Origin: Micromonospora craniellae
GTDB taxonomy: Bacteria > Actinomycetota > Actinomycetes > Mycobacteriales > Micromonosporaceae
Length of the DNA stretch: 64,000 bases
Direction: 5' to 3'
Assembly (NCBI RefSeq): GCF_014764405.1
Contig: NZ_CP061725.1
Span: 4,712,001-4,776,000 of the forward strand
Shown piece after piece: positions 15,400 to 24,725 of this stretch; the stretch's first letter is position 1; every line of letters begins with the position of its first letter. A model generated the notes under the pieces. The model was not told the DNA's origin. It saw nothing but the letters and a program-made list of their open reading frames with translations, and did not search any database. The translations under genes were made by a program, and so were the position numbers.

Positions 15400-16503
15400 G
15401 TGGTGCGGGTGCGGCATGCGGGTGCGGTAGCGGACGCGGCGGGACTCGTCGCCGGGTACGCGCTGGATGCGTACTTCGGTGACCCGCGTCGTGGCCATCC
15501 TGTCGCCGGCTTCGGCAGGGCCGCCGCCGCCCTGGAACGTCGCCTCTATCGGCCGGACCGGTTGGCCGGCGGCACCTACACCGCGCTCTGTGTCGGCGGG
15601 CCGGTGCTGGCGGGGGCCGCCGTCGCGTACGCGACCCGGCGGCAGCCACTGGCCCGTGCGGCAGTGGTCGCCGCCGGCACGTTCGCGGTGCTCGGCGGGC
15701 ACAGCCTGCGGCACGAGGCGAAGACCATGGGACGTGCGCTACGTGGCGGCGACCTGCCGGCCGCCCGGCAGCGGCTCGGGCACCTGTGCGGCCGGGACCC
15801 GTCGATCCTCGACGAGTCGGAGTTGGCCCGGGCCACGGTCGAGTCGGTGGCCGAGAACACCGCGGACGCCGTGGTGGCCCCGCTGTTCTGGGGTGCGGTG
15901 GCTGGGCTGCCTGGCCTGCTCGGCTACCGGGCGGTGAACACCCTCGACGCCATGGTCGGCCACCGCAACGCGCGCTACGCCCGGTTCGGCACCCCGGCCG
16001 CCCGGCTGGACGACCTGCTGAACCTGGTGCCGGCCCGGCTGACCGGCCTGCTGACCGTCGCGCTGGCACCGGCCGGCAAGGGCGACCGGGAGCGGGCCTG
16101 GCGGGTGTGGCGTCGGGACCGCGACGACCACCCGAGCCCCAACGCCGGGCAGTGCGAGGCGGCGATGGCCGGTGCGTTGGGCGTCCGGCTGGGCGGGCGC
16201 AACGTCTACTTCGGCCGGTCCGAGGTGCGGCCGTTCCTCGGCGACGGTCCTCGTCCCGAGGCACGGCACCTGCCCCGGGCCGCCCGGATCTCCGGCGCGG
16301 TCGGCCTGGCCGCGCTCGGTCTCGCGGCGGCGTACCCGCTGACCGCCGGTCTCCTGGTCGGTGCGGTGGCCCGACGCCTCACCCGGGCCGGTGGCGCCGG
16401 GCTGCACGCCGCATCGGCCAGGGTGCGGCAGGCCGGTGCCGCCCGGATCAGAGCCGCTGTCCGGGGCCGGACGGGTGTGGCCGGTCTGACGGGCGTGCGG
16501 TGA
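15400..16503 (+). CDS. cobD: Adenosylcobinamide-phosphate synthase (CobD/CbiB)
   Basis: Membrane enzyme attaching the aminopropanol arm to adenosylcobyric acid in cobalamin synthesis. Family motifs are present: GYALDAYFGDPRRGHPVAGFGR near 20-40, LARATVESVAENTADAVVAP near 140-160, YRAVNTLDAMVGHRN and DHPSPNAGQCEAAMAGALGV. Hydrophobic segments fit a multi-pass protein. The extra C-terminal Ala/Arg-rich stretch (about 45 residues) is not typical. Its stop overlaps the GTG of cobQ, so both are co-translated. Confidence 0.93.
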   Translation: MVRVRHAGAVADAAGLVAGYALDAYFGDPRRGHPVAGFGRAAAALERRLYRPDRLAGGTYTALCVGGPVLAGAAVAYATRRQPLARAAVVAAGTFAVLGGHSLRHEAKTMGRALRGGDLPAARQRLGHLCGRDPSILDESELARATVESVAENTADAVVAPLFWGAVAGLPGLLGYRAVNTLDAMVGHRNARYARFGTPAARLDDLLNLVPARLTGLLTVALAPAGKGDRERAWRVWRRDRDDHPSPNAGQCEAAMAGALGVRLGGRNVYFGRSEVRPFLGDGPRPEARHLPRAARISGAVGLAALGLAAAYPLTAGLLVGAVARRLTRAGGAGLHAASARVRQAGAARIRAAVRGRTGVAGLTGVR

Positions 16504-18044
16504 GCGGTGGCCTGCTGGTCGCCGGGACCACCTCCGACGCCGGCAAGAGCGTGCTCACCGCCGGCATCTGCCGCTGGCTGCACCGCGAGGGCGTACGGGT
16601 GGCGCCGTTCAAGGCGCAGAACATGTCGAACAACTCCGCCGTGGTCGTCGGGCCGGACGGCCGGGGCGGCGAGATCGGTCGGGCGCAGGCGATGCAGGCG
16701 GCGGCCTGCGGGCTCGCCCCGGACCTGCGGTTCAATCCGGTGCTGCTCAAGCCGGGCAGCGACCTGAGCAGTCAGGTGGTGCTGCTGGGCGAGGCGGTCG
16801 ACACGATGACCGCCGGTTCGTTCCGGACCCTGCGTCCCCGGTTGGCCGAGACCGCGTACGCGGCGCTGGCCGAGTTGCGGTCGGCGTACGACGTGGTGAT
16901 CTGCGAGGGGGCGGGCAGCCCGGCGGAGATCAACCTGCGCGACGGCGACTACGTCAACATGGGGCTGGCCCGGCACGCCGGGTTCCCGACGATCGTGGTC
17001 GGCGACATCGACCGGGGTGGCGTGTTCGCCGCCATGTTCGGCACCCTGGCCCTGCTCGAACCCGCCGACCAGGCCCTGATCGCGGGTTTCGTGGTCAACA
17101 AGTTCCGTGGCGACCTCGGTCTGCTGGCCCCGGGGCTGGACACGTTGCGTCAGCTCACCGGCCGCCCGACCTACGGCGTACTGCCCTGGGCGCTGGACCT
17201 GTGGCTGGACGCCGAGGACTCGCTCGCCTACGGCCGGGTGCTCGGCCGCCCGGCCGCCCCGCACGGCACCGAGTGGCTCGACGTGGCCGTGGTGCGGCTG
17301 CCCCGGATCAGCAACGCCACCGATGTGGAAGCGCTCGCCACCGAGCCCGGGGTGCGGGTGCGGCTGACCGTCGAGCCGGCCGAGCTGGCCGCCGCCGACC
17401 TGGTCGTGCTGCCCGGCTCCAAGTCCACCGTGGCCGACCTGGCCTGGCTGCGCGAGACCGGCCTCGCCGACGCGGTCACCGCGCACGTCGCGGCCGGTCG
17501 GCCGCTGCTCGGCATCTGCGGCGGCTTCCAGATGCTGGCCCGGGCCATCCACGACCCGGTGGAGAGCCGCCGGGGCAGCGTCGACGGCCTCGGACTGCTG
17601 CCCATCGAGATCACCTTCGACGCGCGCAAGACCGTCCGCCAGCCGGCCGGCACCGCCGCCGCCGCCGGGGAGCTTCCGGTCCGAGGCTACGAGATCCACC
17701 ACGGGTACGTCTCAGCCGCCGACCCGGAGGCGACCCCGCTGCTGCGGGACGCCGTCGGCACCGGTGAGGGCGTGATGCGGGGAGTCGTGCACGGTACGCA
17801 CTGGCACGGCACGTTCGAATCCGACGAGTTCCGCCGCTGGTTCCTCGACCGGGCCGCCTGCCTGGCCGGTCGAACCGGCTTTCGGGTCGCCCCGGACACG
17901 TCCTTCGCCGCCGCCCGCGAGCGCACCCTGGACCTGCTCGGCGACCTGGTGGAGGAACACCTCGACACCGCCGCCCTGCGTCGGCTCGTCGAGTCCGGGC
18001 CCGCCGCCGACCTGCCCTTCGTCCCGCCCGGCGTCCCCGGCTAG
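16500..18044 (+). CDS. cobQ: Cobyric acid synthase
   Basis: 514-residue amidotransferase that amidates four side chains of adenosylcobyrinic acid a,c-diamide using glutamine and ATP. The N-terminal dethiobiotin-synthase-like domain starts LLVAGTTSDAGKSVLTAGIC, with APFKAQNMSNNS and EGAGSPAEINL following. The C-terminal glutaminase has its nucleophile Cys340 in LLGICGGFQML and a His in YEIHHGYV. The GTG at 16500 overlaps the cobD stop. Length and motifs are complete. Confidence 0.95.
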   Translation: MSGGLLVAGTTSDAGKSVLTAGICRWLHREGVRVAPFKAQNMSNNSAVVVGPDGRGGEIGRAQAMQAAACGLAPDLRFNPVLLKPGSDLSSQVVLLGEAVDTMTAGSFRTLRPRLAETAYAALAELRSAYDVVICEGAGSPAEINLRDGDYVNMGLARHAGFPTIVVGDIDRGGVFAAMFGTLALLEPADQALIAGFVVNKFRGDLGLLAPGLDTLRQLTGRPTYGVLPWALDLWLDAEDSLAYGRVLGRPAAPHGTEWLDVAVVRLPRISNATDVEALATEPGVRVRLTVEPAELAAADLVVLPGSKSTVADLAWLRETGLADAVTAHVAAGRPLLGICGGFQMLARAIHDPVESRRGSVDGLGLLPIEITFDARKTVRQPAGTAAAAGELPVRGYEIHHGYVSAADPEATPLLRDAVGTGEGVMRGVVHGTHWHGTFESDEFRRWFLDRAACLAGRTGFRVAPDTSFAAARERTLDLLGDLVEEHLDTAALRRLVESGPAADLPFVPPGVPG

Positions 18045-18076
18045 CCACTGGCTGCGGCGGCGAACGGCTCGGTGGA

Positions 18077-18478
18077 TCAGTAGCGGACGTCGGCGGGGTG
18101 GTCGGAGAAGGCGAGTCCGGCCGACCGCCACGCCTCCACCCCGCCGATCATGTCGGTCGCCTTGTGCAGCCCGAGCGCGCGCAGGCTGGCCGCCGCGAGG
18201 CTGGAGCTGTAGCCCTGGCGGCACACCACGACGATCTCCATGTCGTAGCTGGTGGCCTCGGGGATGCGCCAGTCACTGGCCGGGTCGAGCCGCCATTCCA
18301 GAACGGTCCGGTCGATCACGATGACACCGGGCAGGTCGCCCTGTTCCCGCCGCTGCCCGTCGGTGCGGGTGTCGATCACGAGCGCACCCCGGGCGGCGGC
18401 CTGCACGGTCTCCTGTGGGGTCAGCCGGATCATGCCCGAGCGGGCCTGCTCCAGCAACGCCTCGATGCCGGGACTCAT
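18077..18478 (-). CDS. Rhodanese-domain sulfurtransferase
   Basis: Single rhodanese domain, 133 residues. It has ALVIDTRTDGQRREQGDLPG for the start of the fold and the active-site loop VVVCRQGYSSSLAA with the catalytic Cys. A zinc site is not seen. The start could be the ATG at 18478 or a GTG 18 bases upstream; no clear ribosome-binding site decides. Divergent from a P-loop kinase-like gene. Likely cytoplasmic sulfur transfer; the acceptor is unknown. Confidence 0.8.
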   Translation of the reverse strand: MSPGIEALLEQARSGMIRLTPQETVQAAARGALVIDTRTDGQRREQGDLPGVIVIDRTVLEWRLDPASDWRIPEATSYDMEIVVVCRQGYSSSLAAASLRALGLHKATDMIGGVEAWRSAGLAFSDHPADVRY

Positions 18479-18571
18479 CACGGAATGGGACACGGCACGA
18501 TCATGCCGTGCGGCTTGCCGACGCGCGGTCCGAAGCGGTGCGGGACAACCCGATCGGTAACGTCGGTGTCC

Positions 18572-19228
18572 GTGGTGGCGGTCTTCGAGTCGTACGCCGG
18601 ACTGGCGGGGCGGGTGCTGGCGGCGCCTGCCCGGTTGGGGCGTACCCGCCTGGTGGCCGTGGACGGGCCGAGCGGGGCGGGCAAGACGCTGTTCGCCGCG
18701 CGCCTGGCCGACGCCCTGGGTGCCGGGCCGGGGGCGGTCCGGCCGCCGGTGGTGCACACCGACGACCTGCTCGACGGGTGGGGCGACCAGCTCACCTTCT
18801 GGACGCGGTGGGAGCGGGACGTGTTGCGGCCGGTGCGGTCCGGCCGGGCCGGGTCGTACCGGCGCTACGACTGGGTACGCCGGTGTTTCCGGCCCACGCC
18901 GGTGTCGGTGCCGGTGACGCCGGTGCTGATCGTCGAGGGGGTCAGCACGTCCCGGGCCGCCGCCGGTCCGGACCTGACGCTGGCCGTCTTCGTCACCGCC
19001 CCGCAGCCGTTGCGGCTGGCCCGGGCGGTGGCGCGCGACGGCCCGGCGATCCTGCCGGAGCTGCGCCGGTGGCACGACACCGAGTCGGCGCACTTCGCCG
19101 CCGACGACACCGAGGCGCGGGCCGACGTGGTGGTCGACGGTGATCCCGGGCTGCCGCACGACGACCGCCACTACTACCTGGCTCGGCCGAGGTCGGTAGG
19201 TAAGGGCGGAATACCATGCCGGTCATGA
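18572..19228 (+). CDS. Uridine kinase-like P-loop protein
   Basis: Nucleoside/NTP-binding protein of the uridine kinase/phosphoribulokinase fold. The Walker A motif is VAVDGPSGAGKTLFAARLA near residues 27-45, followed by an aspartate-bearing strand VVHTDDLLDGW and VLIVEGVSTSR. The GTG at 18572 is the likely start, with several other in-frame GTG/ATG codons up to 18503. Its end overlaps the start of the downstream peptidase gene. The actual substrate is unknown. Confidence 0.7.
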   Translation: MVAVFESYAGLAGRVLAAPARLGRTRLVAVDGPSGAGKTLFAARLADALGAGPGAVRPPVVHTDDLLDGWGDQLTFWTRWERDVLRPVRSGRAGSYRRYDWVRRCFRPTPVSVPVTPVLIVEGVSTSRAAAGPDLTLAVFVTAPQPLRLARAVARDGPAILPELRRWHDTESAHFAADDTEARADVVVDGDPGLPHDDRHYYLARPRSVGKGGIPCRS

Positions 19229-20595
19229 CCACACCGATCATGTTCGAGTCCGAGTTGCGGGAGGCCGTGGCGCGCGAGCTGCCCGGCGTCCGGGCCGACC
19301 TGGAACGCCTCGTCCGTATCCCGGGCATCGCCTTCGAGGGATTCGACCACTCGCACGTGGAACGCTCCGCCGAGGCGGTGGCCGAGCTGCTGCGCGGCTG
19401 TGGTCTCGACGTCGAGATCGTGCGCGCGGACGGCCAGCCCGCGGTGATCGGCCGCAGGGTCGCTCCGCCCGGCGCGCCCACCGTCATGCTCTACGCCCAC
19501 CACGACGTGCAGCCGGTCGGCGACGTGACGCTGTGGGAGTCCGACCCGTTCGAGCCGGTCGAGCGGGACGGCCGGCTCTACGGCCGGGGCGCCGCCGACG
19601 ACAAGGCGGGCATCATGGCGCACGTCGCCGCGTTGCGGGCCTTCGGCGACCGCCTTCCCGTCGGCGTCGTGCTGTTCGTCGAGGGGGAGGAGGAGTACGG
19701 CTCCGACTCGCTGGAGCAGCTGCTCGCCGAGCACCGCGACACGATCGCCTCGGACGTCATCGTGATCGCCGACTCGACCAACTGGGACATCGGCGTACCG
19801 GCGCTGACCACCTCGCTGCGCGGCATCGTCAACTGCTTCGTCGAGGTACGCACCCTCGACCACGCCGTACACAGCGGGATGTTCGGCGGTGCCGTGCCGG
19901 ACGCGCTCACCACGCTGGTCCGGTTGCTGGCCACCCTGCACGACGACGCCGGGAACGTGGTGGTGGACGGGCTGGTCGGCCGGGACGCGGCCCGCGTCGA
20001 CTACCCCGAGGACCGGTTCCGGGCCGAGGCGGGGCTCGTCGAGGGCGTGCACCTGATCGGGTCCGGCCGGATCACCGACCGACTCTGGACCCGGCCCGCG
20101 CTGGCCGTGCTCGGCATCGACGCCCCGGCCACCGCCGTGGCGCCGAACGCGCTGGTCCCGGCCGCCAAGGCGAAGCTGAGCGTCCGGCTGGCGGCGGGCG
20201 ACGAGCCGAAGCAGGCGTACCAGGCGCTGCGCGACCACCTGGAGCGGCACGTGCCGTGGGGCGCCCAGGTCGACGTCACCTTCGAGCACGACGGCGCGCC
20301 GTGCGTCATCGACGCCTCCGGCCCGGTCTTCGACGCGGCCCGGTCGGCCTTCCGCGCCGCCTGGGACGGCGCCGACCCTGTCGACATCGGCGTCGGCGGG
20401 TCGATCCCGTTCATCGCCACCTTCCAGGAGATGTTCCCGCAGGCTGCGATCCTGGTGACCGGGGTGGAGGATCCGCACTCGCGGGCGCACGGGCCGAACG
20501 AGAGCCTGCACCTGGGTGAGTTCGCCCGGGTCTGCCTCGCCGAGGCGTTGTTGCTGGCCAAGGTGGCCGAGGTGGGTACGGCCCCAACTCGGTGA
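19216..20595 (+). CDS. M20-family dipeptidase
   Basis: 459-residue zinc peptidase of the M20 group (carnosinase/DapE fold). Metal and catalytic motifs: YAHHDVQP near 94-101, GRGAADDKAGIMAH near 124-137 and FVEGEEEYGSDSL near 156-168. Later are HSGMFGG and GGSIPFI, and the final HGPNESLHLGEF carries the last metal ligand. Predicted cytoplasmic. Starts 13 bases before the end of the preceding gene. Substrate dipeptide not predictable. Confidence 0.9.
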   Translation: MPVMTTPIMFESELREAVARELPGVRADLERLVRIPGIAFEGFDHSHVERSAEAVAELLRGCGLDVEIVRADGQPAVIGRRVAPPGAPTVMLYAHHDVQPVGDVTLWESDPFEPVERDGRLYGRGAADDKAGIMAHVAALRAFGDRLPVGVVLFVEGEEEYGSDSLEQLLAEHRDTIASDVIVIADSTNWDIGVPALTTSLRGIVNCFVEVRTLDHAVHSGMFGGAVPDALTTLVRLLATLHDDAGNVVVDGLVGRDAARVDYPEDRFRAEAGLVEGVHLIGSGRITDRLWTRPALAVLGIDAPATAVAPNALVPAAKAKLSVRLAAGDEPKQAYQALRDHLERHVPWGAQVDVTFEHDGAPCVIDASGPVFDAARSAFRAAWDGADPVDIGVGGSIPFIATFQEMFPQAAILVTGVEDPHSRAHGPNESLHLGEFARVCLAEALLLAKVAEVGTAPTR

Positions 20596-20657
20596 CTTCG
20601 CGCGAATGGTGGCCGTTTCCGGCGTGTCGGACGCGTCGCTGTTGTAGCCTCTCGAAC

Positions 20658-20864
20658 ATGCGTACGAACGAGGTGATGGCCCGTCTGGAGGCCGCCGTCA
20701 GCGCTCTGGGGGACGTCGACGTCTCCGCGTGGCCCGAGGCCACGCTCAAGGAACAGCTCGCCGAGCTGTCCGCCGCTCTGGTCGCCGTGGACGCGTCGTT
20801 GTCCCGCATCGCCGAGGAGGTCCGCGCGCGCGGCCTGCGGGTCGAGGAGCCGGTCCCGGCCTGA
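20658..20864 (+). CDS. Small helical protein of unknown function (68 aa)
   Basis: Reads MRTNEVMARLEAAVSALGDV and then a continuous amphipathic helix (LKEQLAELSAALVAVDASL, RIAEEVRARGLRVEE). This suggests a coiled-coil dimer. The ATG at 20658 is preferred to an earlier in-frame ATG because the upstream part is Arg/Cys-rich and unlike a protein. No clear ribosome-binding site; a TAGCCT hexamer just upstream would fit a leaderless transcript. No family recognised. Confidence 0.5.
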   Translation: MRTNEVMARLEAAVSALGDVDVSAWPEATLKEQLAELSAALVAVDASLSRIAEEVRARGLRVEEPVPA

Positions 20865-20928
20865 CCCGGCCGGAGCAGCTCAGTCGCAGGCGACGCCCGC
20901 TGTCGGGGGTGGCTGGCAGGATGAGGTG

Positions 20929-22159
20929 GTGCGTTTCCTCGACCTGGCTGCCACCTCCGCGGCCGTCGGTGCCGTCAGTGGCCGACGGGCCAAGGTCGAG
21001 CTGCTCGCCGACGCCCTGCGCCGGCTCGATCCGGAGGAGGTGGCGGCGGGGGCCGGCTGGCTCGCGGGCGAGCTGCGCCAGCGACAGACCGGGGTCGGCT
21101 GGGCCGCGTTGCGCGATCTGCCGCCACCGGCGGCCGAGCCGACGCTGACCGTGGCCGGGGTCGACGCGGCGATCGACGGGATCGCGGCGGTGCGCGGCGC
21201 GGGATCGCAGGCCCGCCGTCGTGATCTGGTCGCCGCGCTCTACACCGCCGCCACCGCCGAGGAACAGCGCGTGTTGACCGGCCTGTTTCTCGGCGAGCTG
21301 CGTCAGGGCGCGCAGGCCGGGCTGCTGGCCGACGCCATCGCCCGGGCCGCCGAGGTGCCGGTCGGCGCGGTACGCCGGGCCCTGCTGCTCGCCGGTGACC
21401 TGCGGGCGGTCGCGGTGGCCGCGCTCGACGGCGGTGCCCCGGCGCTGGCCGAGTTCGGGTTACGGGTCGGGCGACCGCTGGCCCCGATGCTGGCGCAGAG
21501 CGCCGCCACGGTCGACGAGGCGCTCACCGCCACCGGCACCCCCGCCGTGGTCGACGTGAAGCTGGACGGCATCCGCATCCAGGCGCACCGCAGCGGCGAC
21601 GACATCGCCGTGTTCACCCGCAGCCTCGACGAGATCACCGGCCGGGTGCCCGAGGTGGTCGCCGCCGTCCGCGCCCTGCCCGCCCGGGAACTGGTGCTCG
21701 ACGGGGAGGCGATCGGGCTGGACGCCACCGGCCGCCCGTTGCCGTTCCAGCAGACGTCGAGCGCCGCCGCCCGCCGGGCAACCGGGGCACCGGTCGCCCC
21801 GGCGGTACGCGCCGCCGCCGCGCGGACCGGCGAGACCGTGCTCACGCCGTACTTCTTCGATCTGCTGCACCTCGACGGCGCGGATCTGATCGACCTGCCC
21901 GGCCGCGAACGGTGGGCCACGCTCGCCGCCACGGTCGACGCGTCGGTGCTGGTCGGGCGGATCGAGGTGGACGGGCCGGAGCAGGCCGGCGCGGCGTTCG
22001 CCGCCGCGCTCGACGCCGGTCAGGAGGGCGTCGTGGTGAAGTCGCGGGGTGGCGCTCCGGTTCGCCCGGGTGGTCCGCTACCGCGATGACAAGACCGCCG
22101 CCGAGGCCGACACCATCGACGCGGTACGCGCCGTCCACGCCGGTCGTCCGGGCGGCTGA
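20929..22159 (+). pseudogene. ATP-dependent DNA ligase with internal deletion
   Basis: Homologue of the LigB/LigC-type ATP ligases. It has an N-terminal DNA-binding domain (AALYTAATAEEQRVLTGLFL), the adenylation motif VDVKLDGIRIQAH near residue 207, VFTRSLDEITG, VLDGEAIGLD, YFFDLLHLDG and EGVVVKS. Right after EGVVVKS the frame shifts. The other frame then reads GVALRFARVVRYRDDKTAAE to a TGA at 22157-22159, which is the very C-terminus of the family. The motif V lysines and nearly all of the OB-fold (about 130 residues) are missing. The ligase cannot be complete. Confidence 0.85.
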
Positions 22160-22189
22160 CCGCTGCCGGCCGCGCGGGCGGCTGACCGC

Positions 22190-23011
22190 TCAGGCGGAGG
22201 TGCTCGGGGCGGGGTCGGCGGCCCGGTCGCGGGGACGGTCCTCGTCGGTCACGCCGGCCAGCCGACGGGCCTCCCGGCGGGCGATCCAGCCGTAGCCGAA
22301 CAGCGTCATCGCCGCGAAGATCCACCACTGCACGACGTACCCGAGGTTCTGCCAGTTGTTGGCGTGCCCCACCGGCACCGCCCGGAAGGCCGGGTCGGCG
22401 GCCGGGTTCTGCTCGTCGAGCAGCACGTACGCCCCGTGCACCGGGTACGGCATCTGCTCGGCGAGCTGCGGCACGGCGACGCGGCGGGTCTCCAGCCGGC
22501 CCTCCCGCCGGGCCACGTTGCCGGCACCGCTCTCGCTGGCGTGCACCCGGCCCTCGACGGTCACCTCGCCGGGCGGCGCCGCCGGCACCTCGGGCTGGGC
22601 CATCGCCCCGCCCGGCGCCGGTGGGATCCAGCCCCGGTTGACCAGGACGGCGGTGCCGTCGGCCAGCACCAGCGGGGTGAGCACCTCGAAGCCGACCCTG
22701 CTCTCCACCGTCCGGCCCCGGACGAGGACCACGTTGTCGGCGTCGTACCGGCCGGTCGCGATCACCCGGATGAAGGTGCGGTCGTCGGCCGGTGCCGGGC
22801 CGGCGCTGCCGGGGCCACCGGTCGGCGCGGGCACCGCCTCGCGCAGCGGCACCGGGTCCATCCGCAGCCCGGCGTCGATGCGTTCGTTGACCGCCGTCCG
22901 GCCGTGATAGCGGTCCAGTTGCCAGTTGCCGAGCATCACCATGACCGTGGCGAGGACCAGGGCCAGCGCGAGGATGCCCAGCCAGCGTGGCGTCAGCAGG
23001 AACCGGTACAC
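22190..23011 (-). CDS. SURF1-family cytochrome oxidase assembly protein
   Basis: 273-residue membrane protein. One membrane segment lies near the N-terminus (WLGILALALVLATVMVMLGN, residues 10-29), one near the C-terminus (WWIFAAMTLFGYGWIAR), and an external loop lies between them. Family features are NWQLDRY, the VLVNRGWIPP strand and the YVVQWW motif. Assists haem a insertion into cytochrome c oxidase in the family. GTG start. Convergent with the broken ligase gene. Confidence 0.88.
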   Translation of the reverse strand: MYRFLLTPRWLGILALALVLATVMVMLGNWQLDRYHGRTAVNERIDAGLRMDPVPLREAVPAPTGGPGSAGPAPADDRTFIRVIATGRYDADNVVLVRGRTVESRVGFEVLTPLVLADGTAVLVNRGWIPPAPGGAMAQPEVPAAPPGEVTVEGRVHASESGAGNVARREGRLETRRVAVPQLAEQMPYPVHGAYVLLDEQNPAADPAFRAVPVGHANNWQNLGYVVQWWIFAAMTLFGYGWIARREARRLAGVTDEDRPRDRAADPAPSTSA

Positions 23012-23243
23012 GCCACGAGGCTACCCGTATGACCGTCACCACTGCGTCGCCCCGCCCGTCGACGTGACGGCCGGGAAGGGCCGATCGACGACGGAGCGTG
23101 TCGGTGTCGGGGCGGTCCGCTCCGGTCGGGCGGATCGAAGCGGATCGGGGCGGCGGGCGGCGCCTACGGGCGACCGACGTGGGCTATCGTCACGCGCACG
23201 GGGCGCGCCGACGGTCGGCACGCTCGCCGCCCGCGAGGAGTCG

Positions 23244-24701
23244 ATGATGACCGTCGTGCCGCGTCTGGTGCTCAGTGCCCCCTCGTCGGGGCACGGCAAG
23301 AACGCGCTGGCGATCGGCATCCTCGCCGCGCTCGCCGACCGTGGCCTCGACGTGGCCGGGTTCAAGATCGGCCCGGATCCGGTCGACGCCGCCTACCTCG
23401 GGCTCGCCGCCGGCCGACCCGGGCGCTCCCTGGACCCTCGGCTGATGGGCACCGGCCGGCTCGCGCCGCTGCTGCTGCACGGTGCGGCCGACACCGGGCT
23501 CGCCGTGGTGCAGGGCAGCATGGGCCTGTACGACAGCCTCACCGGGCGCTGCGAGACCGAGTCCACCGCAGCGGTCGCCACCGCCCTGCGCAGCCCGGTC
23601 GTGCTGGTGGTCGACGTCGCCGCGATGGGCCAGTCGGTGGCCGCTCTGGTGCACGGCTTCCGGGCGTACGACGAGCAGCTCTGGATCGGCGGCGTGATCC
23701 TCAACCGGGTCGCCTCCGCCCGGCACGAGACGCTGCTGCGCGAGGCGCTCGACGACATCGGCGTACCCGTCTACGGCGCGCTGCGCCGCCAGGACCTGCC
23801 CGCCGTACTGCCGAGCCGCCGACACGGGGTGATGCCGGTGCTGGAGAACGGCGGCGAGGCCGCCCGGGCGGTCCGCCGACTCGGTGAGGCGGTGGCCGCC
23901 ACCGTCGACCTGGAACGGCTGCTCGGGCTGGCCCGGTCCGCCCCCGAACTCGCGGTGCCGCCGTGGTCGCCGCACCCGGAGGCGGCCGCCCCGCCGGTGC
24001 CGGCCGGTGCCGGACGGCCGTTGGTCGCGGTGGCCGGTGGACCGGGCGGCAGCTTCAGCCACGCCGAGGCCGTCGAGCTGCTGCGCGCCGCCGGCGCCGA
24101 CGTGGTGACGCTCGACCCGTTCGTCGACGAGGTGCTGCCGGTCGGCACCCGGGCGCTGGTGGTCGGCGGCGCGCTGCCCGAGTCGTACGCTGAGCAGCTC
24201 TCGGCCAACCGGCGGCTCTGCATCGCGGTGGCCGAACTGGCCCGTATCGGCCGGCCGGTGGTCACCGAGGGCGCCGGGCTGCTCTGGCTGGCCCGGGAAC
24301 TCGACGGGTTGCCGATGTGCGGGGTGCTCGACGCGATCGGCAGCATCCGGGACGGCCTGGTCGTGGGCTACCGCGAGGCAACCGCCCAGAGCGACAGTGT
24401 GGTGGCGACCCGGGGCGAGGTGGTGACCGGGCACAAGGACCACCGTGCGGTGCTCAACCCCCGGGGTGGGCCGCGTCCGGCGTGGAGCTGGCCGGGCGGC
24501 GCGGCGGAGGGCTTCGTCTGGCGCGGTGTGCACGCCTCCCAGCTCGTCCCGCACTGGGCCGCGTACCCGCGGATCGCCGCGCGCCTGGTGGCCGCCGCGG
24601 CGGCCGAACCGGCCGCGATCCCGGCCGGTCCCGACCTGGGCGTACCGGTCGCGCCCGCCGGCGTGGTGGCGGCCGAACCGGCCGCCGGAGCGCCGGCCTG
24701 A
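23244..24701 (+). CDS. CobB/CbiA-like protein with degenerate active sites
   Basis: 485-residue relative of cobyrinic acid a,c-diamide synthase: N-terminal P-loop domain (VLSAPSSGHGKNALAIGILA; FKIGPDPVDAAYLG; STAAVATALRSPVVLVVD) and C-terminal glutaminase-like domain. Several key positions differ from the active family. The P-loop GxGKTT is GHGKNA, the EGVMGLFDG motif is QGSMGLYDS, and the nucleophile motif E-C-A/G-G-L is EGAGLLWL, so glycine sits near residue 343 where the catalytic cysteine should be. The gene is intact with a good GAGGAG site. It is probably a non-catalytic or repurposed paralogue; a true cobB should lie elsewhere. Confidence 0.8.
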   Translation: MMTVVPRLVLSAPSSGHGKNALAIGILAALADRGLDVAGFKIGPDPVDAAYLGLAAGRPGRSLDPRLMGTGRLAPLLLHGAADTGLAVVQGSMGLYDSLTGRCETESTAAVATALRSPVVLVVDVAAMGQSVAALVHGFRAYDEQLWIGGVILNRVASARHETLLREALDDIGVPVYGALRRQDLPAVLPSRRHGVMPVLENGGEAARAVRRLGEAVAATVDLERLLGLARSAPELAVPPWSPHPEAAAPPVPAGAGRPLVAVAGGPGGSFSHAEAVELLRAAGADVVTLDPFVDEVLPVGTRALVVGGALPESYAEQLSANRRLCIAVAELARIGRPVVTEGAGLLWLARELDGLPMCGVLDAIGSIRDGLVVGYREATAQSDSVVATRGEVVTGHKDHRAVLNPRGGPRPAWSWPGGAAEGFVWRGVHASQLVPHWAAYPRIAARLVAAAAAEPAAIPAGPDLGVPVAPAGVVAAEPAAGAPA

Positions 24702-24725
24702 GCCGCGCTCCGGCCGCACCGGGAG

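Noticed and set aside
15786..16499. N-terminal extension of the cobQ frame to 15786
   Set aside because: That part is an out-of-frame shadow of cobD; the GTG at 16500 fits the family start and the GTGA overlap.
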